Part shown: positions 20,386-31,539 of the stretch, piece by piece
Layout of the letters: each line of letters starts with the position of its first letter
Numbering within the stretch: position 1 is the stretch's first letter
Assembly (NCBI GenBank): GCA_038503035.1
Contig: JAVSML010000031.1
Location: 3,044 to 67,043 of the forward strand
DNA length: 64,000 nucleotides
DNA from: Crocodylus rhombifer
Lineage: Eukaryota > Chordata > Crocodylia > Crocodylidae
Reading direction: 5' to 3'
The notes under the pieces: model-generated
What the model was told of the DNA's origin: nothing
Seen by the model: only the letters and a program-made list of their open reading frames with translations
Databases searched by the model: none
Program-made: the position numbers and the translations under genes

Positions 20386-20975
20386 AGTGACCGTTGAGCC
20401 CAGAAAGGGGCCTAGCACCCAAAAGCGCTGTGAGGAGGCCAAGCGCCTGGTGCCTGAAAGGGCCAAACAAATGCTTGTGCCTCAAACCCAGGTCCAATAC
20501 AGTGGGCCAGGCTAGAAGGTCTAGCTAAAGTAAAGGGGAGAAGGCTGAAACCCCAACAGGAGAACATCATTATTATAACACCTGTGAGGCTGGGGAGTAC
20601 TGTAGGGAAGGACTGGAGCCATGCAATTAGCCCCTAAGGCAGCAGAGTTATATACTGAGGCCCAGCAAGGGACCTGAGGATGAGTGAGGACCAGTGAGGA
20701 GCCTGAGGAATAGTGAGGACCAGTAGGGTGCTGGGGAACCCTAATGGGGGAGGGTCCAGCTGGACTGGGGCCACATGAAGACCTGTGGGCAACCTCGCTA
20801 TTTATTATTATTACATCAAGGCATGGCATGCAAGAAGGGAAGGCCTCCTAGGAGCGGAGCGGGGCATGGTTGAGGAGTCACCAGGAGGTGTCACAGCCAC
20901 CCCTGGTTCCCCAACATGCACACACGGCTGAATTAAATATATAACACCACCCTAATCAAAATTGTGGTTTGAAGT
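20386..20975. other. Unclassified stretch, possibly LTR-derived
   Basis: Not CR1. It contains a short internal repetition, AGTGAGGACCAGT, at about 20684-20696 and 20713-20725. A GTTATATACTGAGG phrase lies at 20647 and a GAATTAAATATATAAC phrase near 20931. These vaguely suggest a promoter and poly(A) region of a decayed LTR, but no matching termini were found. There is no recognisable protein. Confidence 0.25.
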
Positions 20976-21480
20976 GTTAGCAGAATTCACAGGTATTACC
21001 TGACAGGAGTCGCGATGTGAATGCCTCTGCTATGACCCTATCCTGCCGGCTATGACTCCAGCATGAGAGAACGATTGAGACAAACTGAAGATGTGAGACA
21101 CCCACTGTACAACCAGCACACAAACAACTCAAGTTATGTAGGAGCTTCCTCACCAGCACCAAACCTCTTGATGCCACCCCCAAAGAGACACGAGTACCAA
21201 TATGGAACAAGAGGCTGAAAAAAAAACAACCTGAAAGTGAAAAAATGGACATTCCTTATCACCAGAGGCTGATTAACAATGGGAAAGAAGGCAGCGTCTC
21301 AACTACCTACACAATGGAGTTGGATGCTCCAAGGAACTAATGAAGAGTGGGCTACGTCACTGGTTCAACCACCTGTACCTGTGGCACAGGCTATACCCTG
21401 CCTGCTGCAATGCCCGCTGCTTGAAGGCACATATACAATGAAAGATCTTGCAAAGTACAATAAATGAGTACAAGCATGAG
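20976..21480 (+). mobile_element. Non-CR1 LINE, ORF2 C-terminal remnant
   Basis: Translations in shifting frames give an ordered set of blocks that I recognise as the end of a non-LTR retrotransposon polyprotein. They are R-H-P-L-Y-N (about 21097-21114), then R-S-F-L-T-S-T-K-P-L-D-A-T-P (21140-21181) leading to W-N-K-R-L. Next come C-T-C-G near 21373 and, one frame over, C-P-L-L-E-G-T-Y-T-M-K-D-L-A (about 21414-21455). The C-x-C-G ... C-P-L-L pattern is the zinc-knuckle-like end seen in several LINE clades but not in CR1. At least two frameshifts are present. The clade cannot be fixed from this fragment. Confidence 0.6.
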
Positions 21481-24400
21481 TTACAAAATGATTAAATGTG
21501 GTGTAGAGAAATAGAAGACCACCCTAATACCTCCATGCAGTAAGACACCTTAATTTTCTCACCACCGAGGGGAGATCCCAGTTCCAAGATTTTCCTTGAT
21601 ACTCAGAGATCACACACTGCCTTTTTTTTGCAGCTGATCCTCTCTCTATAATGGGGGGAAAATGATCTCCCCATAACCACCTACCACTAGACTTTACATT
21701 ATTTATTTCCCAGACAGTTTTAAGACCCAACCCTCTCCTGAGAAAGTATACAGGATTTCTGCCTGAACAGGTCCACCTCTACTCAGAGATGCTTCAGGGA
21801 AGGCCCAGCAGGAAGGAGCTATTTGTGCCGGTTCTTTTTTTGGTTTCATAACCTAACACCTTTCTGAGAGCTGAGAAACCCTGGAGGGTGTCAAAATTCA
21901 TCTCCAACACCTTGTGAACGGGAGAGTGAAGCTGGCACAGAAATTGTTGGTGGCAGGGTTGCTTGTGTGAGAGGAGCCGTCGCTAAATTTGCCAAGCACC
22001 GTGCTTCGCTTTTTGTCATTTATAATGAGTCCTTTTTCTCCCACCCCTCCTTCCCTCCACAAAGGCTGTATTTCCCTCTTTCAAACAAATCAAAGGCACT
22101 TGCTCTCATGGAGAGATAAGTTGGTGGCAACCTTGGAGTTTAAAAACTAACCCCATTCTGAGCTCTGCAGTGGGAGATTCCTACAAAAGCTTGGGCCTTG
22201 GATGAAAATCAGCAGATTCCAGCTGAAAATAAAGCAAGGCTAATTGAGATGCCAGCTATACCTTCCACCAAAAGCATTCAGACCCGTAGCGTGAAGCCTC
22301 AGATGGTTGGATGCTTCATGGGGGTTGGGTGACCAGGTAGTATCAAGGTCTAAACAGTTCTTCTACTTCCAGCCCGGTAGTAATTTTTGTCCATCCCATC
22401 ACTGCAGACAAGGATGGAGCCACAGGGCCAGGACACATGACATGTTAAATTTGATGCAACTTGCATTAGCTTCACGTGCACTACGCCGGGATCTGGAGCA
22501 GGCAGATGACCAGTTACCCCAGCTCAACTGCTGTGGTAGGTGCATTATAGTGCATCACCGCTAAGAGGCAATCAGCCTGTTTGTAGACTATGTGCTTGTT
22601 GGATGCCCCATAATAACTGCCAGCATGATACCTACACCAGCGTAAGCTACACTGGTGTATTCTTACTACTGTTTCCCCCCCCCGGGAAACTGTACATCAT
22701 GTTCCAGTTACACCAACGTTGAGCTGTACATCATGTGTCTGCTCCTGATTTATACTGGCGTAAAGGCAGGCTACATCAGTGCAAATGTGTCATGTGTCTG
22801 GGCCTGCTGTGATCCATACATTTGTCACCCCCAGGCTACAATACAGTGATTCACTGCATCGGAAGAGAAATGTGAACGTGACACACGGACTCCAGCTGGT
22901 ACAGAGAGTGGCTGCCCACCTTCGGTATGCCACCATGAGCACGGCAGGGCCCATGTTCAAGCCTTTCCACAGGTGTGCGGTCACTGTTTAATATGCCAGT
23001 GGAAGACCCTGGACCAATTTCAACATGTGAACCCCTGAGGTGGCTGGTATTGAACAGACACAGCAAAACCTTTTCACAAGAGCATCGATCGAATGGCATT
23101 AAAATTCCCTTCTCTTTAAATCCTGCTGCTGGCACCCCCCAAAACCATAAAGAACAAATGGCTCCACCAATTCTCAAATATGCAAACAAAAATCCTCTGA
23201 ACAGCACATTTACTCAAAAAAGAGGTGATCTTGGGACTCCCTGAAGTCCACAGATGACTTCACTGTTGCACCTAAATAGACATGGAAGTCTCCAGGTACC
23301 ACCTGGATGTACAGCAGTTTAAAATAGACAGACAAAATGTGTTTCCTTCCTTTTTTTTTAGGTCCAACTATTGGGTCCCACATACCACATTGGCAAGGAT
23401 GGTAGGCTGCTTATTCATTAGTATTAGTACTCATGTCCATTAATTAGTATTAGTACTAATGTTAATGGCTGTGCAACATTTCACATTAATTTAGCTTGGG
23501 GTCAGGTCATTTACCTCATCAGCCTTTCATGAGTAATTAGTTACCATCATATGCCGAAAGAACAAGGCCTGTCTCGGCACAGTCATTATCCAAGAGTTCA
23601 ATGACAGATGTATCTGGGCATGCTTTTACAGCCCGTGGCATGATTTGGTTTGCTGTTTGAGACATGTAGACACAGCGGTAAGGGGAACCCTGGAAAAAAA
23701 TGATGACAGGATGCTCAAAAGCTACCAGTTATTTTGCTGAAACTTCCCACACAAATTGCCCTTCCTGCCGAGTGCAAACATGGGAAACTGCTATGTAAAT
23801 CAATAGTTTGAAAAAAGTCATGAAACAAGGGTTGGTTGGTTGTTTTTGTTTTTTTTACTTCCATAAGATGGATCCCAAAGGGAAAAAAAGGTCAAAAATC
23901 TTGCATGAGACAAGAAGGCCCCAAACAAATTCTCTTGAACCACTTCAAAGAAACAAACTCGCAGTTGATGGTCGGAAACTTGAATCTCACCTAGAGATTG
24001 TAAGCTAGACTATTTTGGGACCAGCCTGAAAGTGTTGGCAGGGCTACCTGCAGCTATCCCGCTGAGACCAAGGAATTTATGAAAAAAAGCAAAAAGAGCT
24101 GACTGGTGTACTTAAAGAAGATGCATTTTTTTTCTCTTGCTTTGCAATTTTGGGGATGGACCAGCTGGGGTTAAGTGCCGCTACCCTGAATGCACCTACA
24201 ACTCAGGGCTTTGCTGAAACCACCGGTGCTGAGAACAGGAAAGACCAGAGCTAGCAAGGAGAGCACAAAACAGTTTTCTTCAGACCCTCAGGAGGCACCT
24301 GGGCATTTCTGTTAGAGACAAAAATTCAGTTCTCCAGGTTCAAAGTGGGATGTGAATGTGGGACGTAAGGTCTGCACACCCTCCAAGGTTGGGAGCTCTT

Positions 24401-25438
24401 CATAATTGATGTGTTTCTTCTGTTTCCATGTACACCCTCATTTGATCCAGCTGTTACTTCATTAAACCAAGTGGTGGTGTGAATCTCTGTGGATAGGCTA
24501 CATCTGGTGTATGAATATGTAATGGTATCTCTCTGTAGATACCGTATAAATGCCCAGATAATTATGGCACCTGGAACCAAGGGAATACATACTTTATCTA
24601 GGTCAAATAAAACACCAAGCAATCTCCAAGTTCTGCCAGAAGTAGAAGGAGGATGTGTTCAAGCCATCAGCAACTTTGAGGGATGTATTTTCAGGAGCTA
24701 ACGTTTCTCTATTTGCTGTCTCGAAAGAGGCAGTACAAATGAAAAGCAAATACATCAAGGCTGTTCTGGTGTCAGCTCTACGTGGAGTGTCTTCTCCGAG
24801 GTTGTCGGAGACATTTATTTTGCTTTACATCTCTTCAAGTTTCACTTGGCAGCTCCAGGCCTGAGGTTTGTGACTCTGCCCTGGTCTGGTGTCTGAAAAC
24901 CAGCAAGATCTGAATATGGCATATTTACAACAAAGACCCAAGCCAGGGGGACTGATTTCATTCCCAACGCTGCATCCGGCACCCTTTTCAGCAAAGAATG
25001 CAAAAATCATTTCAGCTTTGTTTGAAGTTCACTTGACATTTTTCCTCCTTTGTACACATAAATCTTTAATTTTCTGGTTTTTCTGCACTTCCAGGATCTG
25101 AAACAGAATTGTCTATGCTAAAATATTACACTTTTTTGCGTGTTCTTATGCCGTCATATCGGCTGCTCTGCTTGCTACATCACTGGCGCTTTCCTGCTCA
25201 ACTGGTACGGTACTCTCACTTCAAGTCACTTTATATGTAAGAACTTACGGGCTGGGCCTTAAAATCCAAGCTCAGTTTCCCAGTTCTTCCACAAACCTCA
25301 AGTGAGAGGCAGTACGTTCCTCTCTACAGCGATGTTGTGAAGGTTAGCTAACTGCATGGTATGTGATACTCATACGAGAGTCCCTATAATGCTCTAACAA
25401 TGAGGTCATTTCTGAGGTCGATTCAATAACATGTCTAC
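21481..25438. other. Long stretch without a recognised gene or repeat
   Basis: About 4 kb of unassigned sequence. A GTACATCATG phrase repeats near 22693 and 22729, within a region of old SINE-like flavour (22620-22790). ATTAGTATTAGTACT occurs at about 23418 and again near 23441. No exon with splice sites, no tRNA and no hairpin of note were seen. Confidence 0.35.
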
Positions 25439-26033
25439 GGGTATATCTATACCTGGCCATGACCAAAACCAGCTAGCTATTCAGACTGGAAGGTCAGCCT
25501 GGTGGTAGAAGCTGTGTTGAGCACCAGTTCGGAAATGAAGTCTTCTCCTACCCTGCCCCTCTCTTCTCCCACCCGGCCCCTGTCTTCTCCTACCCTGCCC
25601 CTCTTTTCTCCTACCCAGCCCATCTCTTCTCCTACCCAGGCCATCTCTTCTCCCACCTGGCTCACCTCTGCAGTATGTTCAGAGCTCACCTGAGCATTGC
25701 AAGCTTAATGCACAACTAGTGTGCTAGTGGCACCCCCATCACTTCCTGATCCTGTGGTCATTTTGCAACCCATCTCTTATCTCTATTCCTCTGGAAAGAC
25801 GTTTGTCATTGGAGTCAAGCGCAGAAGAAGCGATAAGTAGTGAGAAGAAGACTTACTCCTTGCAGGGCTCTGCTTGGCTTACTGTTCCCCAGGCAGAATC
25901 CACCTAGGAATCAGCCTGCCTCGTCTCTCCTTCTGTATGTTGCATGCAGGTCTGCAAGATAAATGTGATGAGGAGGGTGGCTCACGTGATTTGGTTAACT
26001 TGAGGACAATCCTCCATGGTAGTGTAGACACCC
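25439..26033. mobile_element. Possible MITE enclosing a minisatellite
   Basis: The left phrase GGGTATATCTATACCTGG (25439) and the reverse complement of the right phrase at 26013-26033, GGGGTGTCTACACTACCATG, resemble the GTCTACAC-type termini of other elements here. The match needs gaps and the interior is much longer than in the other copies. The pairing may therefore be coincidental, or may belong to two elements. Confidence 0.3.
25541..25666. repeat. 21-bp minisatellite, six tandem copies
   Basis: Units of the form TCTTCTCCTACCCTGCCCCT plus one base repeat six times without length change (25541, 25562, 25583, 25604, 25625, 25646), with one to several substitutions each. Because 21 is a multiple of three, the array stays open as a heptad repeat in some frames on each strand. 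This explains the long S-P-T and V-G-E reading frames here. Confidence 0.92.
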
Positions 26034-26337
26034 CACCATGCAGTCACACATCATCCTTTTGTCCAGAAGAACCCCAAAGTAGTTTAAAAGCTATAGCGCA
26101 CAGACAGTTGCATAAGAATAATTCAACTCAGCAATGAAAGGCAGCTGCCCCCAACTGAAATGTCAGGGTGAACGTCAATGAAATGTGCAACGATGACAAA
26201 AAATGTATCAGACGGTTGTTGAACAGTGTGTAGTGACATCAGAAAACCATGTGCATTGGGAAGAGGAGGAGACATTGACTATAACTTGTGATTCTTTCTT
26301 GGGACTCCTCTTCTGCTCCTATTTATTGCTCTTCCAG
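26034..26337. other. No gene seen
   Basis: Unassigned spacer of about 300 bp. Confidence 0.35.
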
Positions 26338-26587
26338 CAGTAGTGGCCTTAGGGGAGAGCAAACTGGGCAACCGCCCAGGGCCCTACACTTTATAAAAAT
26401 TAATAACACTGAATATCTGTATTATCAATATTGTATTAAGATACCTGCATCGCAGTTTCATGGCTAGGGCAAAGCAAAATTGAAATTGAAAATGCCCAAC
26501 TTGCTTATAGGTCATCCAAATTAAGCCTCTAAAGGGCCCCAAATGACTCTCTTGCCCAGGGTCCCAACAACCCTAAGGCCACCACTG
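26338..26587. mobile_element. hAT-like MITE, 250 bp, good terminal inverted repeats
   Basis: The left end CAGTAGTGGCCTTAGGG matches the reverse complement of the right end, CAGTGGTGGCCTTAGGG, at 16 of 17 positions. The second-tier phrases CCCAGGGCCC and GCCCAGGGTCCC continue the inverted symmetry. Flanking TCTTCCAG and GTTTCCAG agree at 6 of 8 positions if the right edge is set one base inward, consistent with an 8-bp hAT target duplication. There is no coding capacity. Confidence 0.7.
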
Positions 26588-27127
26588 TTTCCAGTTAAAT
26601 TTTCCATCCTTCTATGCTTCCCTGTGCAAGACAGACCAATTTAAACCTACACTCATTGCCATCCTGCAACGTATACCAACATATATATAAGCTATACATT
26701 TGGCCATCTGGCTTCATTTTGCCATTTGATTTGCCATTTTCTAGCACTTTATCGTATTACAAGTTCCATAGCTGCCTCCTTTCATCTCACACAGTTTCCC
26801 TGTCTCCTCTGTTACATTAACAATGCCTTGAAAGGGTTAGCATCCCCAGCCCTTGATAAACCTTTGTGAAAAAGACTCAACAAACTCAAGAGTTGTTCTT
26901 CCTTTTAAGTTTCATTGATCTATGTAAAAAGCTCAGCAAACCTGCTAAGGAGGTTACGTGCATGACTGTGCCCCAATGACTTTTCCAGCTATAGAAAAAC
27001 TTATTTAAGTGGGTTATTTTAACTGGTTTATGGGCAAGGGTCATGCCCCGAGTCACTGCTTCCAAGCCCCCTATGCTAAGGCTCTCTCTTGGACAGGCAG
27101 AGATTAGCAAATCAGTCCTTTGCCAGG
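26588..27127. other. No gene seen
   Basis: Unassigned, AT-rich sequence. Confidence 0.35.
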
Positions 27128-27440
27128 AAGCAAGGCGTTGTGGTAAAGGCATGGGACTGACACTCAAAAGCTCTTGCTTCAGTTCCTGAAAGCTACAGAG
27201 CTCCTTCAGGACGGTGGATGCTTCACTTAATGCTAGATTTTTAAAGGCACGCAGGTGCCTAAAGATGCAGATAGATACATAGAAGGAAGTTCAAAGGCAG
27301 CTAATTCTCATTAATGTCAAAGTGAATCCTAGTTAATGCTGACCTTCAAAAATCTGGCCCTTAATTTTAATGTTTTCCTGATCCCCATCAGTAAAATGGG
27401 GATAATAATACCTCTGTTCTTCCACGTGTGTCTTATTTCC
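27128..27440 (+). repeat. MIR-type SINE with an internal non-matching segment
   Basis: The tRNA-related half resembles GTGGTAAAGGCATGGGACTG and GCTTCAGTTCCTGAAAGC. The core ends with CCCATCAGTAAAATGGGG and ATAATAATACCTCTGTTCTT. About 110-130 bp in between (27240-27365, with AGGTGCCTAAAGATGCAG) do not fit mammalian MIR. They may be the lineage-specific central part of a sauropsid MIR or a later insertion. Confidence 0.6.
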
Positions 27441-27507
27441 TGAGACGAAAGTCTCTATGGGTCTCTTCCCCTGCATATGTAGGGCACATAGGGTTGCATA
27501 GCAGAAG

Positions 27508-27678
27508 AATGAGATTTTCTAAACACGTTTCTTGTCATTTCAAGACATTAATTGAAGAAGAGGTGAATTGGGCAGGGTGTCAGTTGGTCACCTGGCCAGT
27601 AATGGCATGTTCTTCATAGTTTCATAGTTTTCTATGAATGTCTTAAAATGACAAGAAACCTGTTTAGAAAATCTCATT
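27508..27678. repeat. Long inverted repeat, 42-bp arms at 40/42 identity
   Basis: The left arm, 27508-27549, begins AATGAGATTTTCTAAACA. The right arm, 27637-27678, is its reverse complement with two mismatches, separated by 87 bp. The spacer ends with CATAGTTTCATAGTTTTCTA, which resembles a CR1 tail octamer. The flanks outside the arms share only short phrases. Confidence 0.85.
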
Positions 27679-28197
27679 GGGTTTATTAACATTGCATGAC
27701 CACAACACATCAGAAAAAGGGAGAAAAAGGAAATACAAGACAGAAGTTTTTTACCAAGCTTTTTGCCTTGCTTCCCTCCCGGTATCACAGACCACAGCAG
27801 TGTTGGATCTGAAGCCTGTATCCCAGTGTGAGCATCTGAGGCTGTAATTAAGAGAAGATTTAAAAGATGGTTTGGGGGGTCCCTACAAACAAATCCAAGC
27901 CTATTCCTTATCAGTCCCTGTCAATTAGACAAGACTGGATTCTCTAAAAAATGGAACTAGGGTATCTTTCTCCTCTAGTAGCAAGCAAGACAGCACCTGA
28001 TAGACTATGAATTGGCTGCCTCTTGCCTGGTACACTGGGATCCAGAGCTCACCTCCATTTCAAGGCATAGTGCCCTAGCAGCAGAAACTTCTAGGAGACT
28101 TTGGGCACAGTCTTAGCAAAACTGTGCCTTTACAGTATAATATGAACAACCAGACTAGAGTAATGCATACATCTCATGCATTTTTTGTGATTCCCTA
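27679..28197. other. No gene seen
   Basis: Unassigned sequence between the inverted repeat and a short MITE. Confidence 0.35.
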
Positions 28198-28288
28198 AGG
28201 GCTTATCTACACCAGGGCAGCAGTGTATAGACTGGGCTTGGGAATGCTGCCTTCCTGACAGAGCCGAGACCGTAGTGTAGACACGCCA
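28198..28288. mobile_element. Short MITE with GTCTACAC-type termini
   Basis: The left end AGGGCTTATCTACACCAGGG and the reverse complement of the right end, GTGGCGTGTCTACACTACGG, match at most central positions. The element is only about 90 bp and otherwise featureless, comparable to the 107-bp unit at 4631. Confidence 0.5.
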
Positions 28289-29984
28289 CAAAGGTTCTCA
28301 ATATGAGTCAAACACAGACATCATCATCTTCTGATTATTTATCCTCTATCTCCCAGATGAGCACAATGCATCCTCCATCTAGGAAGTCCTGTAATATAAA
28401 CTGTAACACCAGGACGCAACTTGGTGGAAATTTAGAGATAAACTTCACAGCTACCTCCTATATGCACAAGATGCTGAACCAGAAACTTGGACCTGAACAC
28501 TGGATATAGACTTGGACCTAATTTTGACTTGGTGCTATCTTGAATCAAAAATAGCTTCCATAGGCAGACAGTGACACCCCTTGATTTGTAGCTAACCCTT
28601 AATAAGGTGCAATAAGAAAAGAAATAATAATCAGATAAATTGAGATGTGCAAGGTGGAAGAAGTTTGGCTATAACTTGAATAGAATAAAGAAGGGGTTTT
28701 ATTGGTATTTTATATGCTTCTTGCTGGGATAATGTTGGTCCACCCTGGGCCATGCGCAACAGGCCTTTAGGACTAGATTCTCATATCTTTGCTGGCAGTG
28801 GGAGAATCTCCTTTAGCCCCTACAGGGCCATGTACTAATAATTAGTCAGGTGAAGTACATGCCAGTATGAGTCCTAAACAAGCACGATTGGATGAGTCAC
28901 ATGTTTGAACAATTTTCCTGAAGCTTAATTTCGAAAAGAAATGCCAGATACAAAGAATTTCCAATTAGACACCTCTTCCTGCTCCGGACAATTGAGCAGC
29001 TACAGAGGTTAGTAAGTTAACAAAGCCACCAATCTTATATTAATCTCTACTCCAGCATAGAAGGCAATCAATATACAATTAACTAAAATTATACGATAAT
29101 AAAAATACCAATTTTCTGCATCCCAGCAAAACAGAACTTAAAATCTTCTTGGACAAGTGAACCGAAACCCAATAAAGACAGCCAGGGGGCACAGCGTGCA
29201 GCATCTTGCTATTCCCTGGAGGGCCGTGCATTTGCCGATGGGAAAGCCAAGGGGCAAAAAAACAGTGTAGGCAAATATAGTCAAGTATAACACAGCAAGG
29301 GCACTGTTTGGGCCCTCGTTGGGAAGGCTGTTGTCCACGTCCATATTCAAGGGACACCAGCTTGTAATGACATCGGGGACATTGTCTTATGAACTGAGCA
29401 CGTTCATTATGAGAATGAACCAGGCTCCCGTCACTCGTTCAGTCCCAGGATTAAAGATCTTGATTTTCCCTAGCTGGATGCCTCAGTCACAGAATATTTC
29501 TCTCCACCGCTGTTTCGCCCTTCTCACACCTGCGCCGTGTCTGCGTTCCCAGGTTCACTCCTTGCTTTTCACACCTTCCACAGCCCTCGAGCCTTTCCTT
29601 CATTGTATGCTAACTTATGCAACCGGCACCACATTGCTGCCCCTACCTTCTCCAGGACCTTCTGCAACCTGTGACCTACCGCTGCCTCTTCTCCCCACCG
29701 CCTCTTCTCCCTGCCATTCGCTCAGTTTTGCTCTCTGTGTCTGAAGTATCTCTCGGCTCTGCCTCGCCCCAGCATCTGAGCCTGGAGGTGCTTGACTCAC
29801 AGCTCTGGAAAGCAGGGTCTCTTGCACACACGTAGGTTAGGCACAGACCTTTCATTCATCCCAGAGCCAGCTGTGCCCGTGCTTGTCCCGGAGTAGGAAA
29901 AGGATTGGCGTGTACACACCTGGCCCTTTCAGCTGGGGGTCAGTGAATGCGCTGCCACTTTTCTGCCACTGGTTCAATGATGCA
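28289..29984. other. No recognised gene
   Basis: Unassigned. Two overlapping minus-strand frames near 29079-29357 (92 codons) and 29138-29350 (70 codons) contain hydrophobic stretches. They match no family I know and lack visible splice or promoter context. A plus-strand frame at 29319-29744 is likewise unrecognised. I treat them as background. Confidence 0.3.
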
Positions 29985-30123
29985 GTCCCAGGATAACTGT
30001 TCAGATGCACTTTGCGATGTCCCAGGACAAACTGTTAACACTTTGTTATCCCATGAACCTGTTTAGGGTTTGTCCCAGGACAACGGACATGAACGTCCAC
30101 GTGCTGTCCCAAGAGAAAACGGT
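29985..30123 (+). repeat. Four dispersed TGTCCCAGGACAA-type units
   Basis: Related units lie at 29985-30001 (GTCCCAGGATAACTGTT), 30018-30038 (beginning TGTCCCAGGACAAACTG), 30070-30084 (TTGTCCCAGGACAAC) and 30104-30123 (CTGTCCCAAGAGAAAACGGT). The core TTGTCC-x-x-GGACAA is near-palindromic. Spacing is irregular at about 30-50 bp, so this is a cluster and not a satellite. Confidence 0.55.
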
Positions 30124-31539
30124 TTCTCCCGAGACACATGCAACAACCTTGTGCATGAGCAGCCCTGGAAGACAGAGGGAGGGAGAGAGCTGGTGGTGGC
30201 CCCTGCAACCGCTCTCTTTCAGGGCTCCTCGTGCACTTTGGTGGTTGCAGTCCTGGCTAGTCCTCAATATCTCCTGGCTCCTTTGCTACAAACCCAGCCA
30301 GTGTTTGCAGGTCCACCAGACTGCAGCCAGTTGGACTGGATTCCCATGATCCCAGAGGACACCATCCAATCTCTGATCCCAGCAGCCCCACCCAATCCCT
30401 GCCAGTGCATCCCTCTGATAGCAGCCCAGCCCTATGATATCAGCCCTGCGACTCAGTGAGATGCTTTCTGGCCTCTCCGACACCTGTGATCTACCCAGAT
30501 GTCAAATGATCCAGGAATCCTGCATCCCCATCCCTGCAATCTTGCCCCCCCCCGGCAAGGCACTCCCTGACCCGATCGGACCCCTACCATCTCTCTTCCA
30601 GAGCTCCCTCCCTCACTAGCATTTCTGCAGGCTGAGGCAAAACACACAATGAGAAAGTCTTGCAAAAATGGGAAATTTCTTATGGAAAACTTCCCAGCCC
30701 CTCCTTTCAGCACCTGCTTCCGCCCCCCACACTGCTGTGCCTTCCCCCAAGATGTCAGAGTCACGGCCCGTGAGCCGGATCGGGCCTGCGGAGCCGTGCG
30801 TGACTCCAGGAGGGACTGGAAATTAGGGGGTGAGGCCTGCTGTCACAATCCCGCACCTGCAATCCCGCTGGGGACGAGTTTTGGTGGCAACAAGCCACGC
30901 AGCAGCTGTGTTAACCCCAGCTGCGCACAACAGCACCAGAGCTGGGTCCAGATTCAGCCCATAAAGAGCCCCTGGAGCCGGCCAAGGGGGGCTGGGAGAG
31001 TTTGAAGTCTCTATCTAACCCATCCTTTTTTTCTGCCCATCTCCTTCCTCCCCTAAGCCTGCTCTTCTCGACCCTTTCGGCTCCTGTTTGGCCTTCTGCA
31101 GCACTCCTGGCTCCTTTTGCTTTTGCTGCTGCTCCCTCTCCTCCTCCCCTTTCCTCTCTCAGACGTCTCCCCCTTCTCTCTTATTTCCTCTGCCTCTCCT
31201 TCCTCTCCGGCTCTTCCCCTCACCGCGGTGCCACTCTCCACGGCGTGCAGCCCACCTCAGCAAGCAGACAATACACAAAGAGGCTGGCATGATGCTTGCT
31301 GCCAGCCAGATAACTCCTGGCACTCCCGGGACTTGGCTCCTAGCGGCTCGTGTATTTTCCCAGGCCTCAATCACACACATAGCACGAATGTGGAAGGAGC
31401 TTATCCTCTATTTAAAAACACCCTGCGAGTCAGAAATGGGGAGGAGGGAGAGCTCAAGCGTCCCGAGTGCGGTCGCCTGCCTCCCTGCCTCCTGGATATG
31501 CTGTTTCTTTGCAATCGGCGGGGCTTTCTCCAGGCAGGA
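30124..31539. other. No recognised gene; polypyrimidine tract at the end
   Basis: A plus-strand frame of 129 codons (30070-30459) matches nothing that I recognise. From about 31020 to 31240 the plus strand is strongly C/T-rich (CTCCTCCCCTTTCCTCTCTC is typical), immediately upstream of a CpG-enriched segment. Such tracts are common near promoters but are not proof of one. Confidence 0.35.

Noticed and set aside
25441..25700. A heptad-repeat protein on the V-G-E strand
   Set aside because: It is fully explained by the 21-bp minisatellite.
29079..29357. Minus-strand frames with hydrophobic segments, considered as a small membrane protein
   Set aside because: No family resemblance, no signal of splicing or promoter, and two competing frames over the same bases.
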